A stretch of 64,000 nucleotides of DNA from JANSYL01 sp965229695 (GCA_965229695.1 OZ245921.1:1364001-1428000); one strand, 5' to 3'; shown: positions 50,877-59,642, counted from the first letter of the stretch. Numbers and translations: made by a program. Notes: generated by a model from the letters alone, not told the origin.

Positions 50877-50979
50877 GATGCCAACCCTACACAACAGATG
50901 GCCGAGCCCCAGGGAAAAATCGGGGCCCGAGCCATCGGCCCAGGCCCCGTCGAGCGGGACGGGAGAGATCGGCCCAAGC

Positions 50980-51363
50980 TCAATCGTATTCGACCACCTC
51001 GAACTCGATATTGTTGTCATCGCGGAAGTAGAACCGCCGCCCCGGCTCGTAATCCTGGTGCCGACCGGGCGTGAAACCGGCGCCTTTCACCCGCGTTTCG
51101 ATGGCTTCCAGATCATCGACCACCACCGCGATATGGTTCAGCCCGCCCCGCGTGCCATAGCTGTTCTTGGCGCGACCGGTTTCGCTGCCCGGATTGTAGA
51201 TGGCGATATAGCTGTCATCCTCACCCACGTGGATCGACCGGCCTTGGTCAATCGCGTCGCCCTGCCAGCGGATGTGCCAGCCAAACACATCACAAAGCCA
51301 CGCGGCGGTTTTATCCGGGTCGGCTACGGTGACGTTCACATGTTCCAATCGCACATTCGACAT
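50980..51363 (-). CDS. VOC-superfamily (glyoxalase/dioxygenase-like) protein
   Basis: 127 residues from ATG 51363 (MSNVRLEHVNVTVAD). One VOC module with paired beta-alpha-beta units: LEHVNVTVADPDKTAAWLCDVFGW and LNHIAVVVDDLEAI, with possible metal ligands His8 and the FEVVEYD Glu. It may be a lyase or a drug/aldehyde-binding protein. It is divergent from soxR with a palindromic site between, and SoxR-controlled VOC genes are plausible detoxification genes. Confidence 0.82.
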   Translation of the reverse strand: MSNVRLEHVNVTVADPDKTAAWLCDVFGWHIRWQGDAIDQGRSIHVGEDDSYIAIYNPGSETGRAKNSYGTRGGLNHIAVVVDDLEAIETRVKGAGFTPGRHQDYEPGRRFYFRDDNNIEFEVVEYD

Positions 51364-51422
51364 TTCGTAAGTCCCTTTCTGATCGCGTATTGGCGCGTTG
51401 CGACTCAGGGTGTAATTGCTCA

Positions 51423-51436
51423 ACCTAACTTTAGGT
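51423..51436. promoter_or_regulatory. SoxR operator candidate
   Basis: ACCTAA-CT-TTAGGT is a perfect 6-bp inverted repeat in the 102-bp divergent space between the VOC gene and soxR. MerR-family regulators bind such sites between promoter elements. The AC-rich centre and length resemble SoxR boxes. Confidence 0.7.
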
Positions 51437-51465
51437 AAAGCCCTTTTTGCAGGTGGAGCATTCCC

Positions 51466-51936
51466 ATGGCCTTTGACCCCGAAATCACCATCGGCACCCT
51501 GGCACGGCGCACCGGTTTGGCGGTGTCCGCGATCCGCTATTACGAGACCCGCGATCTGATCCGGTCGGAACGCACGGCCGCCGGGCAGCGACGATTTTTG
51601 CGCTCTGACATCCGGCGGCTGTCTTTTGTGATGATCGCGCAGAAACTTGGCTTTTCGATCACGCAGATTGCGCAGGCCCTGGCCTCGCTCCCCCAAGGGC
51701 GCACGCCGACCGAGGCGGATTGGGCCGAGCTTTCGCGCGGGTTCCGCAGCGATCTGGATGCACGGATCGAGGCATTGATCAAACTGCGCGACAGTCTGGA
51801 TGGCTGCATCGGCTGCGGCTGCCTGTCGCTGAAACGCTGTGCCTTATACAACCCCACCGACAGCGCCGCCGAACATGGGCCGGGGCCGCGGTACCTCATG
51901 GGCGATAGTCCAAACAAAAAACGGCCCGAACGCTAA
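51466..51936 (+). CDS. soxR: Redox-sensitive transcriptional activator SoxR
   Basis: 156 residues from ATG 51466 after GGTGGAG. MerR-type helix-turn-helix (TIGTLARRTGLAVSAIRYYE), dimerisation helix, then the [2Fe-2S] motif C114-x2-C117-x-C119-x5-C125 (CIGCGCLSLKRC), which defines SoxR. Oxidation of the cluster by redox-cycling compounds turns on the target promoter. With no soxS nearby, the probable target is the divergent VOC gene. A minus-strand terminator covers its last codons. Confidence 0.95.
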   Translation: MAFDPEITIGTLARRTGLAVSAIRYYETRDLIRSERTAAGQRRFLRSDIRRLSFVMIAQKLGFSITQIAQALASLPQGRTPTEADWAELSRGFRSDLDARIEALIKLRDSLDGCIGCGCLSLKRCALYNPTDSAAEHGPGPRYLMGDSPNKKRPER

Positions 51937-51946
51937 GGTCCGGGCC
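51914..51946 (-). terminator. Terminator of the response-regulator gene, overlapping the soxR end
   Basis: On the minus strand GGCCCG...CGGGCC (51946-51923) is followed by GTTTTTTG, a good intrinsic terminator, about 100 bp after the regulator stop at 52050. The hairpin overlaps the last four codons and stop of soxR on the other strand. Confidence 0.82.
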
Positions 51947-52049
51947 AGTCCAACAGGGAGGTAATAAGACTACTCGTATTAAACAACTCAAGGTTGCACT
52001 TTGATCTGCGTCAAACCCCAGGGGCGAGTTCGATCAAAGGCAAGATATC

Positions 52050-52736
52050 TCAGGCAACCAGGCGATACCCGCCTGATTCTGTTACAAGAAGTCGCGCGTT
52101 CGACGGATCGGGCTCGATCTTTTGGCGCAACCGGTAAATATGGGTTTCCAAGGTGTGTGTGGTGACACCGGCGTTGTAACCCCAGACCTCGTGCAGCAGC
52201 ACATCGCGGGCAACGATCCCATCCTGGGCGCGGTAGAGGAACTTCAGAATGTTCGTCTCTTTCTCGGTCAGGCGGATCTTTTTGTTATCCTCGGTCTCCA
52301 GCAATTTCATCGCGGGCTTGAAGGTATAGGGCCCAAGCTGGAACACGGCGTCTTCGGATTGCTCATGCTGTCGCAGTTGCGCGCGGATGCGGGCCAGAAG
52401 CACCGGGAAACGGAAAGGTTTGGTGACGTAATCATTGGCACCCGCATCCAGGCCCAAAATCGTGTCGGCGTCGCTGTCATGGCCGGTCAGCATCAGAACC
52501 GGGCATTTCACGCCCTGTTTGCGCATCAGGCGGCACAGCTCGCGGCCATCGGTATCGGGTAGACCGACGTCTAGAATGACCAGATCGTACAGGCCTTCTT
52601 TGGCCCGCTCCATGCCCTCAGAACCGCTGGCCGCCTCGAAGACATCAAAGTCTTCGGTCATAACCAATTGTTCGCTCAGCGCTTCGCGCAGGTCGTCATC
52701 ATCGTCGACCAAAAGTATTTTTTTCAACGTTGCCAT
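52050..52736 (-). CDS. OmpR-family response regulator
   Basis: 228 residues. The receiver domain has acidic DDDDD at 11-15, phospho-Asp56 in LDVGLPDTDG, the Thr of LTGHDSD and Lys of YVTKPF. The winged-helix output domain has IRLTEKETNILKFLYRA and VTTHTLETHIYRLRQKIE. No histidine kinase gene is adjacent, so the partner is elsewhere. ATG 52736 has a strong Shine-Dalgarno (GGAGAGGAG), which sits in a hairpin (52743-52779) that may limit translation. A terminator lies beyond its end. Confidence 0.9.
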   Translation of the reverse strand: MATLKKILLVDDDDDLREALSEQLVMTEDFDVFEAASGSEGMERAKEGLYDLVILDVGLPDTDGRELCRLMRKQGVKCPVLMLTGHDSDADTILGLDAGANDYVTKPFRFPVLLARIRAQLRQHEQSEDAVFQLGPYTFKPAMKLLETEDNKKIRLTEKETNILKFLYRAQDGIVARDVLLHEVWGYNAGVTTHTLETHIYRLRQKIEPDPSNARLLVTESGGYRLVA

Positions 52737-52742
52737 GGTCGG

Positions 52743-52779
52743 CTCCTCTCCGTTGCTTGTTTCAGGAGATGCGGAGAGG
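52743..52779 (-). promoter_or_regulatory. 5' UTR hairpin hiding the Shine-Dalgarno of the response regulator
   Basis: On the minus strand CCTCTCCG (52779-52772) pairs perfectly with CGGAGAGG (52752-52745) across a 19-nt loop. The second arm contains most of the Shine-Dalgarno GGAGAGGAG for ATG 52736. Initiation could be controlled by melting, a ligand or a protein. Confidence 0.6.
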
Positions 52780-52895
52780 GGGGTGTTTTGACAAGCCAGT
52801 GAAAGAGTTTCTCACGCAGCCGTGTCGCCAGCGGGGGGATTGTTTCAAATCCGGACGGAACAAAGTAGGAGATGGGGGGCAAATCAGGGTGAATT

Positions 52896-53990
52896 ATGAC
52901 ACTGCTTCTAACTGCATCGGAACGGGTGGCCCGCGCGCGGGGGGATCTGCGCATGGGGGTTCCGGTGGTGATCGGGGCCGGGGATCAGGGCCTTTTGATC
53001 GCCGCGGCCGAGACGTTGGGGGTGGACCGCTTCGATGAAATCCTGGCGATGGAGGGGCCCGCGCCGGTCGCCGCGATCACCGCGTGGCGGGCAGAAACGC
53101 TGAAAGCGCGCAGTTATGATGGGGATCTGGCGCGGGTTGTCCTGCCCCAAGGTGCCTCGGTCGGGTGGCTGCATTGTCTGGCCGATCCAGCGAAAGACCT
53201 CGGCTCCCCCCTAAAGGGCCCCTTGGAAACCGCCCGCGGCGGGGATGCTGGCCTGCACCGGATGGCGCTTTTATTGGCGAAATCCGCGCAGCTTCTGCCC
53301 ACCGCCCTGGCCAAACCCATCAACAACCCGGCGGCTTTTGCCGCGGCGCACGATCTTACCTGCCTTGCACCCGAAGCCGCCGCCGCCGATCTGGCCCATC
53401 ATCATCCGCTTTTGCCGGTCGCCGCCGCGCGCCTGCCCATCGAAGCGTCCGAGGCGGGGCGGCTGCATGTCTTCCGCCCCGACAATGGCGGGATCGAACA
53501 CTACGCGATCGAAATCGGCCGCCCCCCCCGCGACAAGCCCGTGCTGGCCCGGCTACATTCAGCCTGTTTCACCGGCGATGTGCTCGGTTCGCTAAAATGC
53601 GATTGCGGCCCGCAACTGCGCACGGCACTTGCGACGATGGGCCAGCAGGGCGCGGGCGTGCTGCTCTACCTCAATCAAGAGGGGCGCGGCATCGGCCTGA
53701 CCAACAAGATGCGCGCCTATTCGCTGCAGGACCAAGGCTTCGACACGGTGGAGGCCAATCACCGCCTGGGCTTCGAGGATGACGAACGCGATTTTCGGAT
53801 CGGCGCCGACCTGCTGCGCCGCATGGGCTTTGGCGCGGTGCGGCTCATGACCAACAACCCCCGCAAGGTCGATATGATGCAGGCCGAAGGGATCGAGGTG
53901 ACCGACCGCGTGCCGCTCATCACGGAAACCAACCGCCACAACGCCCATTACCTTGCGGTAAAGGCCAAAAAATCCGGGCATTTCCTGTGA
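52896..53990 (+). CDS. ribA: GTP cyclohydrolase II with long N-terminal extension
   Basis: 364 residues. The C-terminal half (about 185-364) is RibA: C224-x10-C235-x-C237 zinc ligands (ACFTGDVLGSLKCDCG), LNQEGRGIGLTNKMRAY and the final NHRLGF, TNNPRKV segments. It converts GTP to the riboflavin precursor. The N-terminal 185 residues (ASERVARARGDLRMGVPVVI and following) are not DHBP synthase and I do not recognise the domain; similar extended RibA forms occur in alphaproteobacteria. The stop overlaps the L,D-transpeptidase start (GTGA). Confidence 0.92.
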   Translation: MTLLLTASERVARARGDLRMGVPVVIGAGDQGLLIAAAETLGVDRFDEILAMEGPAPVAAITAWRAETLKARSYDGDLARVVLPQGASVGWLHCLADPAKDLGSPLKGPLETARGGDAGLHRMALLLAKSAQLLPTALAKPINNPAAFAAAHDLTCLAPEAAAADLAHHHPLLPVAAARLPIEASEAGRLHVFRPDNGGIEHYAIEIGRPPRDKPVLARLHSACFTGDVLGSLKCDCGPQLRTALATMGQQGAGVLLYLNQEGRGIGLTNKMRAYSLQDQGFDTVEANHRLGFEDDERDFRIGADLLRRMGFGAVRLMTNNPRKVDMMQAEGIEVTDRVPLITETNRHNAHYLAVKAKKSGHFL

Positions 53991-54496
53991 CCCCGGGGGA
54001 TTTGGTCCTGACCCCAACCGGTGTGCGGTTTCTGGGCCGTCTGTTTCCCTGCACCATCGGCAAATCCGGCGTGACCGCCGATAAGCGCGAAGGCGACATG
54101 GCGACCCCCGTTGGCGCCCACCGCATCATCGGCTGCCTTTACCGCCCCGACCGCATGGCCCGCCCCTGCGATTGGGCGCTGCCCATTGGCCCCGGCGATC
54201 TTTGGTCGGACGACCCGGCGGATGAGGATTACAACCTCATGGTCCGCGCCCCTTACGCCCCCAGCCACGAAAACCTGCGGCGCGCCGACCGGCTCTATGA
54301 CCTGGTGCTATTGACCGACTGGAACTGGCCCCAGGCCGAACGCGGACGCGGCTCCGCAATCTTCCTGCACCGCTGGCGCGCACCCGGCGTGCCGACCGCA
54401 GGCTGCGTGGCCTTCGATCCGGGCGATCTGCGTTGGATCGTGGCCCGGATCGGGTTCGGCACCCGGCTGATCGTACTCCAAAAGATGGCGTGTTAG
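53987..54496 (+). CDS. L,D-transpeptidase (YkuD) catalytic-domain protein
   Basis: 169 residues with GTG start at 53987 overlapping ribA stop. A YkuD-type fold with GKSGVTADKREGDMATPVG and the active-site pattern FLHRWRAPGVPTAGCVAF (His128, Cys140). The His-Cys spacing of 12 fits the short HXX...PTAGC branch. There is no signal peptide at this start, so periplasmic crosslinking of peptidoglycan would need export by another route. Its stop overlaps the convergent yggS stop by 4 bp. Confidence 0.85.
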   Translation: MTPGDLVLTPTGVRFLGRLFPCTIGKSGVTADKREGDMATPVGAHRIIGCLYRPDRMARPCDWALPIGPGDLWSDDPADEDYNLMVRAPYAPSHENLRRADRLYDLVLLTDWNWPQAERGRGSAIFLHRWRAPGVPTAGCVAFDPGDLRWIVARIGFGTRLIVLQKMAC

Positions 54497-55146
54497 CCGT
54501 AATCCCGCGCGCCAAACAAGGCCGACCCGACCCGCACATGGGTCGCGCCAAAGCTGATCGCCTTCTCGAAATCCGCGCTCATACCCATGGACAGCCCCTC
54601 CAGCCCGTTCCGCGCCGCGATCTTGGCCAGCAGCGCGAAATGCAGGCTGGCTTCTTCGTCAACGGGCGGGATGCACATCAACCCGTTGACCGGCAAATCC
54701 ATCGCGCGCGCCTCGGCCACAAAGGAGTCGGTCTCGGCGGGCAGCACACCGGCCTTTTGCGGCTCTTCCCCGGTGTTCACCTGGATGAAAAGCGCGGGGC
54801 AGGCGCCGCGCTCCTGCGCCAAATCGGCCAGACGCCGGGCCAGCTTTGGGCGATCCAAGGTCTGGATCGTGCCGAACAGCTCAACCGCCTGGCGCAGTTT
54901 GTTGGTCTGCAACGGCCCGATCAGGTGCAGGTCGATGTCATCAAACTGGTCTAGAAAGGGCGGCCAGCGCCCGGACGCCTCCTGCACCCTGTTCTCACCA
55001 AAAACCCGATGCCCCTGCGACAGGACCGAGGCGACGCGGTCCTCAGGCTGAACCTTGGACACAGCGATTAAGGTGACGGAGGCCGGATCGCGGCCCGCTT
55101 GCTCCGCCGCCGCGTGGATGCGGGTGGTGATCTCGGTCAGTGACAT
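54493..55146 (-). CDS. yggS: YggS-family PLP homeostasis protein
   Basis: 217 residues. A single TIM-barrel PLP protein with the cofactor Lys31 in LIAVSKVQPED, GENRVQEA, HLIGPLQTNK and GLSMGMSADFEKAI. It stabilises and delivers PLP without known catalysis. It is located downstream of the porin terminator and transcribed from its own promoter in that gap. Its stop overlaps the L,D-transpeptidase stop (TTAG). Confidence 0.94.
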   Translation of the reverse strand: MSLTEITTRIHAAAEQAGRDPASVTLIAVSKVQPEDRVASVLSQGHRVFGENRVQEASGRWPPFLDQFDDIDLHLIGPLQTNKLRQAVELFGTIQTLDRPKLARRLADLAQERGACPALFIQVNTGEEPQKAGVLPAETDSFVAEARAMDLPVNGLMCIPPVDEEASLHFALLAKIAARNGLEGLSMGMSADFEKAISFGATHVRVGSALFGARDYG

Positions 55147-55161
55147 GCCCGAAGCTTAGGC

Positions 55162-55194
55162 CAAAAGAAAAGAGCGGGCGCAAGGCCCGCTCTT
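55162..55194 (-). terminator. Terminator of the porin gene
   Basis: On the minus strand AAGAGCGGGC...GCCCGCTCTT hairpin (10-bp arms) is followed by TTCTTTTGG, about 27 bp after the porin stop. A strong terminator suits a very highly expressed gene. Confidence 0.88.
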
Positions 55195-55220
55195 CCCAAA
55201 TCGGTTCCAATCCAGATGGA

Positions 55221-56186
55221 TTAGAAGGACATCGACAGACCGAACGACCATGCGTCGTTGTTGGCGTTGTCCGAGTTACCGTAGCCGAGGTGCACGGATG
55301 CGCCGCCACCCAGGTCGTAGGAAGCTGCGATACCGTAACCGGAGTTGGTCGAAGCACCCGAGAACTCGCCGTAGTTGGCGCCGATCGAGATGGCGTCAAA
55401 CGAGTAACCAGCGGAGATCATGTAGTGCTCCATGTCGTTGGCACCGGAGTCGATGTCAGCGTAGGAGATGCCAGCGGTGAAGCCAGAGTCCAGAGCAACG
55501 TTTGCGCTCACGCCGATGACGGTGGTGTCAACGCCAGCGATGCCAACGCCACCGATGGTGTCAGCTGCGTTCGCCGGGGTCGAGTTGTGGTACGCCAGGC
55601 CAAAGTTGGCCGAGCCGCCGCCGAAGTCCATGCCATAACGGAAACCGATGGCGAAGGACGCGTCCTGCGTGCCGGTGTCGTCAACTTCAACCGAGACTGC
55701 GACGCCGAAGTCACCAAAGGTGTTGTCGTAGCGCAGGATCTGGCCGTCATGCGAACCGTCCAGGTAGTTGCCGCCAACATAGCCTTCGTGGGTGGTTTCT
55801 TCGTCACCCAGCGAACCGGGGTTGCCCACGGCTTCGGTGATGGCCCAGTCAAACGCGCCGTCGGTGTCACCCATGGTGATCGTACCGAAGTCGCCCGACA
55901 AGAAGATGGTTTCACCGCCCTGGGTGTTCGGTGCGAAAGCAGTCGAAGCACCGGCAGCGCCAGCACCATCCGACTCGTCGAGGTCGATCGAGGCACCGAA
56001 GGTCAGGCCGTTGTCGGTTTCACCGGACATGGTGAAGGTAACGTCGATGTCGGTGAAGAACGACTCATTGATACCAGCACCACCACCGCTAGCACCCATC
56101 TCGGCCGAACCGGACAGGGCAACATCTGCGGAGGCGACGCCAGCGGTGGCCACCAGGGCCGTCGTAGCGAAGAGAACCTTTTTCAT
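55221..56186 (-). CDS. Rhodobacter-type outer-membrane porin
   Basis: 321 residues with signal peptide (MKKVLFATTALVATAGVASA-DV). The mature part is a Gly/Asp/Ser-rich string of amphipathic beta strands and ends in FGLSMSF with a terminal Phe, which the BAM complex recognises. It matches the Gram-negative general porin family as in Rhodobacter. Codon usage is strongly biased, consistent with high expression. Upstream, an AGGTGCACCT palindrome (56214-56223) lies about 30 bp before the ATG. Confidence 0.92.
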   Translation of the reverse strand: MKKVLFATTALVATAGVASADVALSGSAEMGASGGGAGINESFFTDIDVTFTMSGETDNGLTFGASIDLDESDGAGAAGASTAFAPNTQGGETIFLSGDFGTITMGDTDGAFDWAITEAVGNPGSLGDEETTHEGYVGGNYLDGSHDGQILRYDNTFGDFGVAVSVEVDDTGTQDASFAIGFRYGMDFGGGSANFGLAYHNSTPANAADTIGGVGIAGVDTTVIGVSANVALDSGFTAGISYADIDSGANDMEHYMISAGYSFDAISIGANYGEFSGASTNSGYGIAASYDLGGGASVHLGYGNSDNANNDAWSFGLSMSF

Positions 56187-56450
56187 GGTTTTTCCCTCGT
56201 AAAGTAAATCTCAAGGTGCACCTCAATACGGGGAATCCGTAATGAGTATGCCTCTCTCTCGCTTTTCGCCCCTGAGATTGCAAGGAACGCCCCCACCCCC
56301 CCGCTAAGTTGCGGGAGTCATGGTGCAGACATGCCACAGTGCCAAATCCGCCCTGTTCCGATGTCGCGCCGCCGCATGGACCCTTGCCGCATACCGACCC
56401 CTCCTATACGAACAGTCGTTGAATGATGGACTATAGATAAGGACCGGCGG

Positions 56451-56996
56451 ATGATTGGGCGGCTGGCAAAATTCGCAAGCAGTGTGGCCTTGGTGTCGAT
56501 CCTGGCGGCGTGTGGCAACGGCGGCGGTGGCGGCCTGTTCAGTGGTGGCCTGTTTGGCGGCAATCGCGGCGGTGACAATGTTTTCACGCGCGAGATGAGC
56601 CCCGAGACCCGTCGCCAGCTGGAAGAATCGGGTGTGCTGCTGCCCGAGGATCGCGAGACCATCTTTGATCTCTTTGCCGCCTCCGACGATCCCAATGTCA
56701 CGGTTGAGGTGAACCGCTATCTCTGGAACGCCTCGCTTGAGGTGCTCGATTTCATGCCGGTCGAAGCGGCTGATCCTTTCTCGGGGGTGATTGTCTTTGG
56801 CTATGGCACCCCGCCCGGTGGCGCGCGCGCCTATCGCGCGACCGTTTTCGTGCAAGACCCCGCGCTTGAGGCACGCAGCCTGCGCGTGGCCGTGCAGTCG
56901 CGCGGCGGGGCCGTGGCCCGCGAAACCGCGCGCCAGATCGAAGACGCCATCCTAACCCGCGCGCGCCAGCTACGGATTCGCGACAGCGAACTCTAG
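56451..56996 (+). CDS. DUF3576-family lipoprotein
   Basis: 181 residues. The signal ends in a lipobox ILAAC, then a Gly-rich linker (GNGGGGGLFSGGLFGGNRGG), then the DUF3576 core (NRYLWNASLEVLDFMPVEAADPFSGV and FVQDPALEARSLRVAVQSRGG). It is an outer-envelope lipoprotein of unknown function, conserved in alphaproteobacteria next to leuS. A terminator follows, so leuS has its own start. The 264-bp space before it holds the porin promoter region and a C-rich hairpin at about 56290-56315. Confidence 0.85.
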   Translation: MIGRLAKFASSVALVSILAACGNGGGGGLFSGGLFGGNRGGDNVFTREMSPETRRQLEESGVLLPEDRETIFDLFAASDDPNVTVEVNRYLWNASLEVLDFMPVEAADPFSGVIVFGYGTPPGGARAYRATVFVQDPALEARSLRVAVQSRGGAVARETARQIEDAILTRARQLRIRDSEL

Positions 56997-57025
56997 ACCC
57001 CGGCAGATTGCACGCCTAAACACCA

Positions 57026-57051
57026 CGCCGGGCCAATTGCCCGGCGTTTTT
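57026..57051 (+). terminator. Terminator after the DUF3576 gene
   Basis: CGCCGGGC-CAATT-GCCCGGCG hairpin followed by TTTTTG, about 30 bp after the DUF3576 stop and just before leuS. Confidence 0.92.
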
Positions 57052-57083
57052 GCATGCCCCGTTTCGAACGAAGGACGACCACG

Positions 57084-59642
57084 ATGTCCCGCTACGACCC
57101 CGCGATGATAGAGCCGAAATGGCAAGCCGCCTGGGACAAGGCCAATGTGTTCCGCGCCGAGCGCGTGGGCGACAAGCCGAAATACTATGTGCTCGAGATG
57201 TTTCCCTACCCTTCAGGCCGCATCCATATTGGGCATGTGCGCAATTACACGATGGGCGATGTGATCGCGCGCTATAAAATCGCCACCGGCCATAATGTGC
57301 TGCACCCGATGGGATTCGATGCTTTTGGGATGCCGGCGGAAAACGCCGCCATGGCCTCGGGCGGGCATCCGGCCGATTGGACCTATTCCAATATCGACAC
57401 CATGGTCGCGCAAATGAAACCGCTGGGCTTTGGCCTGGATTGGAGCCGGATGTTCGCCACCTGCGACCCGGAGTATTACGGCCAGCAGCAGGCGCTGTTT
57501 TTGGATTTTCTGGAAAAGGGTCTGGTCTATCGCAAAAACGCGGTGGTGAATTGGGATCCGGTCGATATGACCGTTTTGGCCAATGAACAGGTCATCGACG
57601 GCAAAGGCTGGCGGTCCGGGGCCGAGGTCGAACGGCGCGAACTGACGCAGTGGTTCTTCAAAATCTCCGACATGTCCGAAGAATTGTTAGAGGCGCTGGA
57701 CGGGTTGGATGATTGGCCCGCCAAGGTGAAGCTGATGCAGGCCAACTGGATCGGCAAAAGCCGTGGTTTGCAGTTTTCCTGGGATCTGACCGAGCCAACT
57801 CACGGCCATAGCGCCATTGATGTCTACACGACCCGACCCGACACGCTGATGGGCGCGTCCTTCTTGGGGCTGTCCCCCGACCACCCGCTGACCAAAGCTT
57901 TGGAGGCCGACAATCCGGAATTGGCCGAAGCCGTGGCTGCCATGCGCAAGGGCGGGACCACCGAAGAAGCCTTGGAAAAGGCGGAAAAGCTGGGCGTGGA
58001 CACGGGTCTGAAGGTCAAACATCCGCTGGACCCCAATTGGGAAATCCCGGTCTGGGTCGCAAATTTCATCCTGATGGATTACGGCACCGGCGCGATTTTC
58101 GCCTGCCCGGCCCATGATCAGCGCGATCTGGATTTCTGCCGCAAATACGATCTGCCGGTGGTCGATACTTTCATGGCGCTCGACGCCCCCAGCCCGGTCG
58201 CCAACGAGGCCTTCGTCCCGCCGAAAACCGAAAAGGTGAAATGGATCAACCATTTCGCCGGCTTGGATGAGGCCACGGGCCAGGAGGCGATTGACACCAC
58301 CATAGATCATATGGAGGCCAAGGGCCTGGGCACCGGGGTCACCAAGTTCCGCCTGCGCGATTGGGGCCTGTCGCGCCAGCGCTATTGGGGCGCGCCGATC
58401 CCTGTGGTCCATTGCCAGGATTGCGGCGTGGTGCCGGAGAAAAAGGAAAACCTGCCGGTCGAATTGCCCCGCGATGTCGATATCTCGATCCCCGGCAACC
58501 CGCTGGACCGCCACGACACTTGGCGTCAAACCACCTGCCCCAAATGCGGCGGGCCGGCCTTGCGCGAAACCGACACGATGGACACCTTCGTCGATTCGTC
58601 CTGGTATTTCGCCCGCTTCACCGCGCCCCATGCGGCCACCCCCACCGACCCGGAGGAAGCCGCCTATTGGATGAATGTCGACCAATATATCGGCGGCATC
58701 GAACACGCGATTCTGCACCTGCTTTATTCGCGCTTCTTCGCCCGCGCGATGCATATCTGCGGCCACCTGCCCGCCACCGCGATTGAGCCCTTCGATGCGC
58801 TCTTTACCCAAGGCATGGTGACCCACGCGATCTTCAAAACCACCGACGCGGATGGCCGCCCGGTCTATCACTACCCCGAAGATGTCGAGCAACGGGATGG
58901 CAAAGGCTTCCTGGCCGATGGCACCGAGGTCGAGATCATCCCCTCGGCCAAAATGTCGAAATCGAAAAACAACGTCGTCGATCCGGTGGCCATCATCGAC
59001 CAATACGGGGCCGATACCGCGCGCTGGTTTGTGCTGAGCGATTCGCCCCCCGAACGCGATGTAGAATGGACCGCCGCGGGGGCCGAGGCCGCCTATAAAC
59101 ACTTAGGCCGGGTTTGGATGCTGTGTGATCGGATCGGCGCGATGGAAGCGGATGCCAAAGGCACCGGCGACGAAGATCTGCTGCGCGCCATGCACAAAAC
59201 CATCTTCGATGTCACCAACGGCATCGAAAGCTTCGGCTTCAACGCCGCCATCGCCAAGCTTTACGCCTTCACCAATGTGATCGCCAAATCCAAGGCCAGC
59301 CAAGCCACCCAACGCCAGGCCATCATGACCCTGGCGCAGTTGATGGCCCCGATGACCCCGCATTTGGCCGAAGATATCTGGGCACATCAGGGTGGCGCGG
59401 GCCTGATTGCCCAGGCCGATTGGCCCGTCGCCGATGAGGCCATGCTGATCGAAGACACCGTGACCCTGCCGATCCAGATCAACGGCAAACGCAAGTCCGA
59501 GATCGTGGTCGCCAAAGATGCGCCAAAGGAAGAGGTTGAAAAGATCGCCCTGGCCGACGACGCTGTGGTCAAGGCGCTGGCCGGGGGTCAGCCCAAGAAA
59601 CTTATCGTTGTTCCAGGTCGGATCGTGAATGTCGTTCTCTAA
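57084..59642 (+). CDS. leuS: Leucine--tRNA ligase
   Basis: 852 residues from ATG 57084 (MSRYDPAMIEPKWQAAW). Class I synthetase with HIGH-type HIGH in PSGRIHIGHVRNY, a CP1 editing domain, the KMSKS loop AKMSKSKNNVVDP, and the C-terminal anticodon domain. It charges tRNA-Leu. The stop overlaps lptE by 14 bp. The listed start gives the standard N-terminus; the longer frame adds ten unconserved residues. Confidence 0.97.
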   Translation: MSRYDPAMIEPKWQAAWDKANVFRAERVGDKPKYYVLEMFPYPSGRIHIGHVRNYTMGDVIARYKIATGHNVLHPMGFDAFGMPAENAAMASGGHPADWTYSNIDTMVAQMKPLGFGLDWSRMFATCDPEYYGQQQALFLDFLEKGLVYRKNAVVNWDPVDMTVLANEQVIDGKGWRSGAEVERRELTQWFFKISDMSEELLEALDGLDDWPAKVKLMQANWIGKSRGLQFSWDLTEPTHGHSAIDVYTTRPDTLMGASFLGLSPDHPLTKALEADNPELAEAVAAMRKGGTTEEALEKAEKLGVDTGLKVKHPLDPNWEIPVWVANFILMDYGTGAIFACPAHDQRDLDFCRKYDLPVVDTFMALDAPSPVANEAFVPPKTEKVKWINHFAGLDEATGQEAIDTTIDHMEAKGLGTGVTKFRLRDWGLSRQRYWGAPIPVVHCQDCGVVPEKKENLPVELPRDVDISIPGNPLDRHDTWRQTTCPKCGGPALRETDTMDTFVDSSWYFARFTAPHAATPTDPEEAAYWMNVDQYIGGIEHAILHLLYSRFFARAMHICGHLPATAIEPFDALFTQGMVTHAIFKTTDADGRPVYHYPEDVEQRDGKGFLADGTEVEIIPSAKMSKSKNNVVDPVAIIDQYGADTARWFVLSDSPPERDVEWTAAGAEAAYKHLGRVWMLCDRIGAMEADAKGTGDEDLLRAMHKTIFDVTNGIESFGFNAAIAKLYAFTNVIAKSKASQATQRQAIMTLAQLMAPMTPHLAEDIWAHQGGAGLIAQADWPVADEAMLIEDTVTLPIQINGKRKSEIVVAKDAPKEEVEKIALADDAVVKALAGGQPKKLIVVPGRIVNVVL

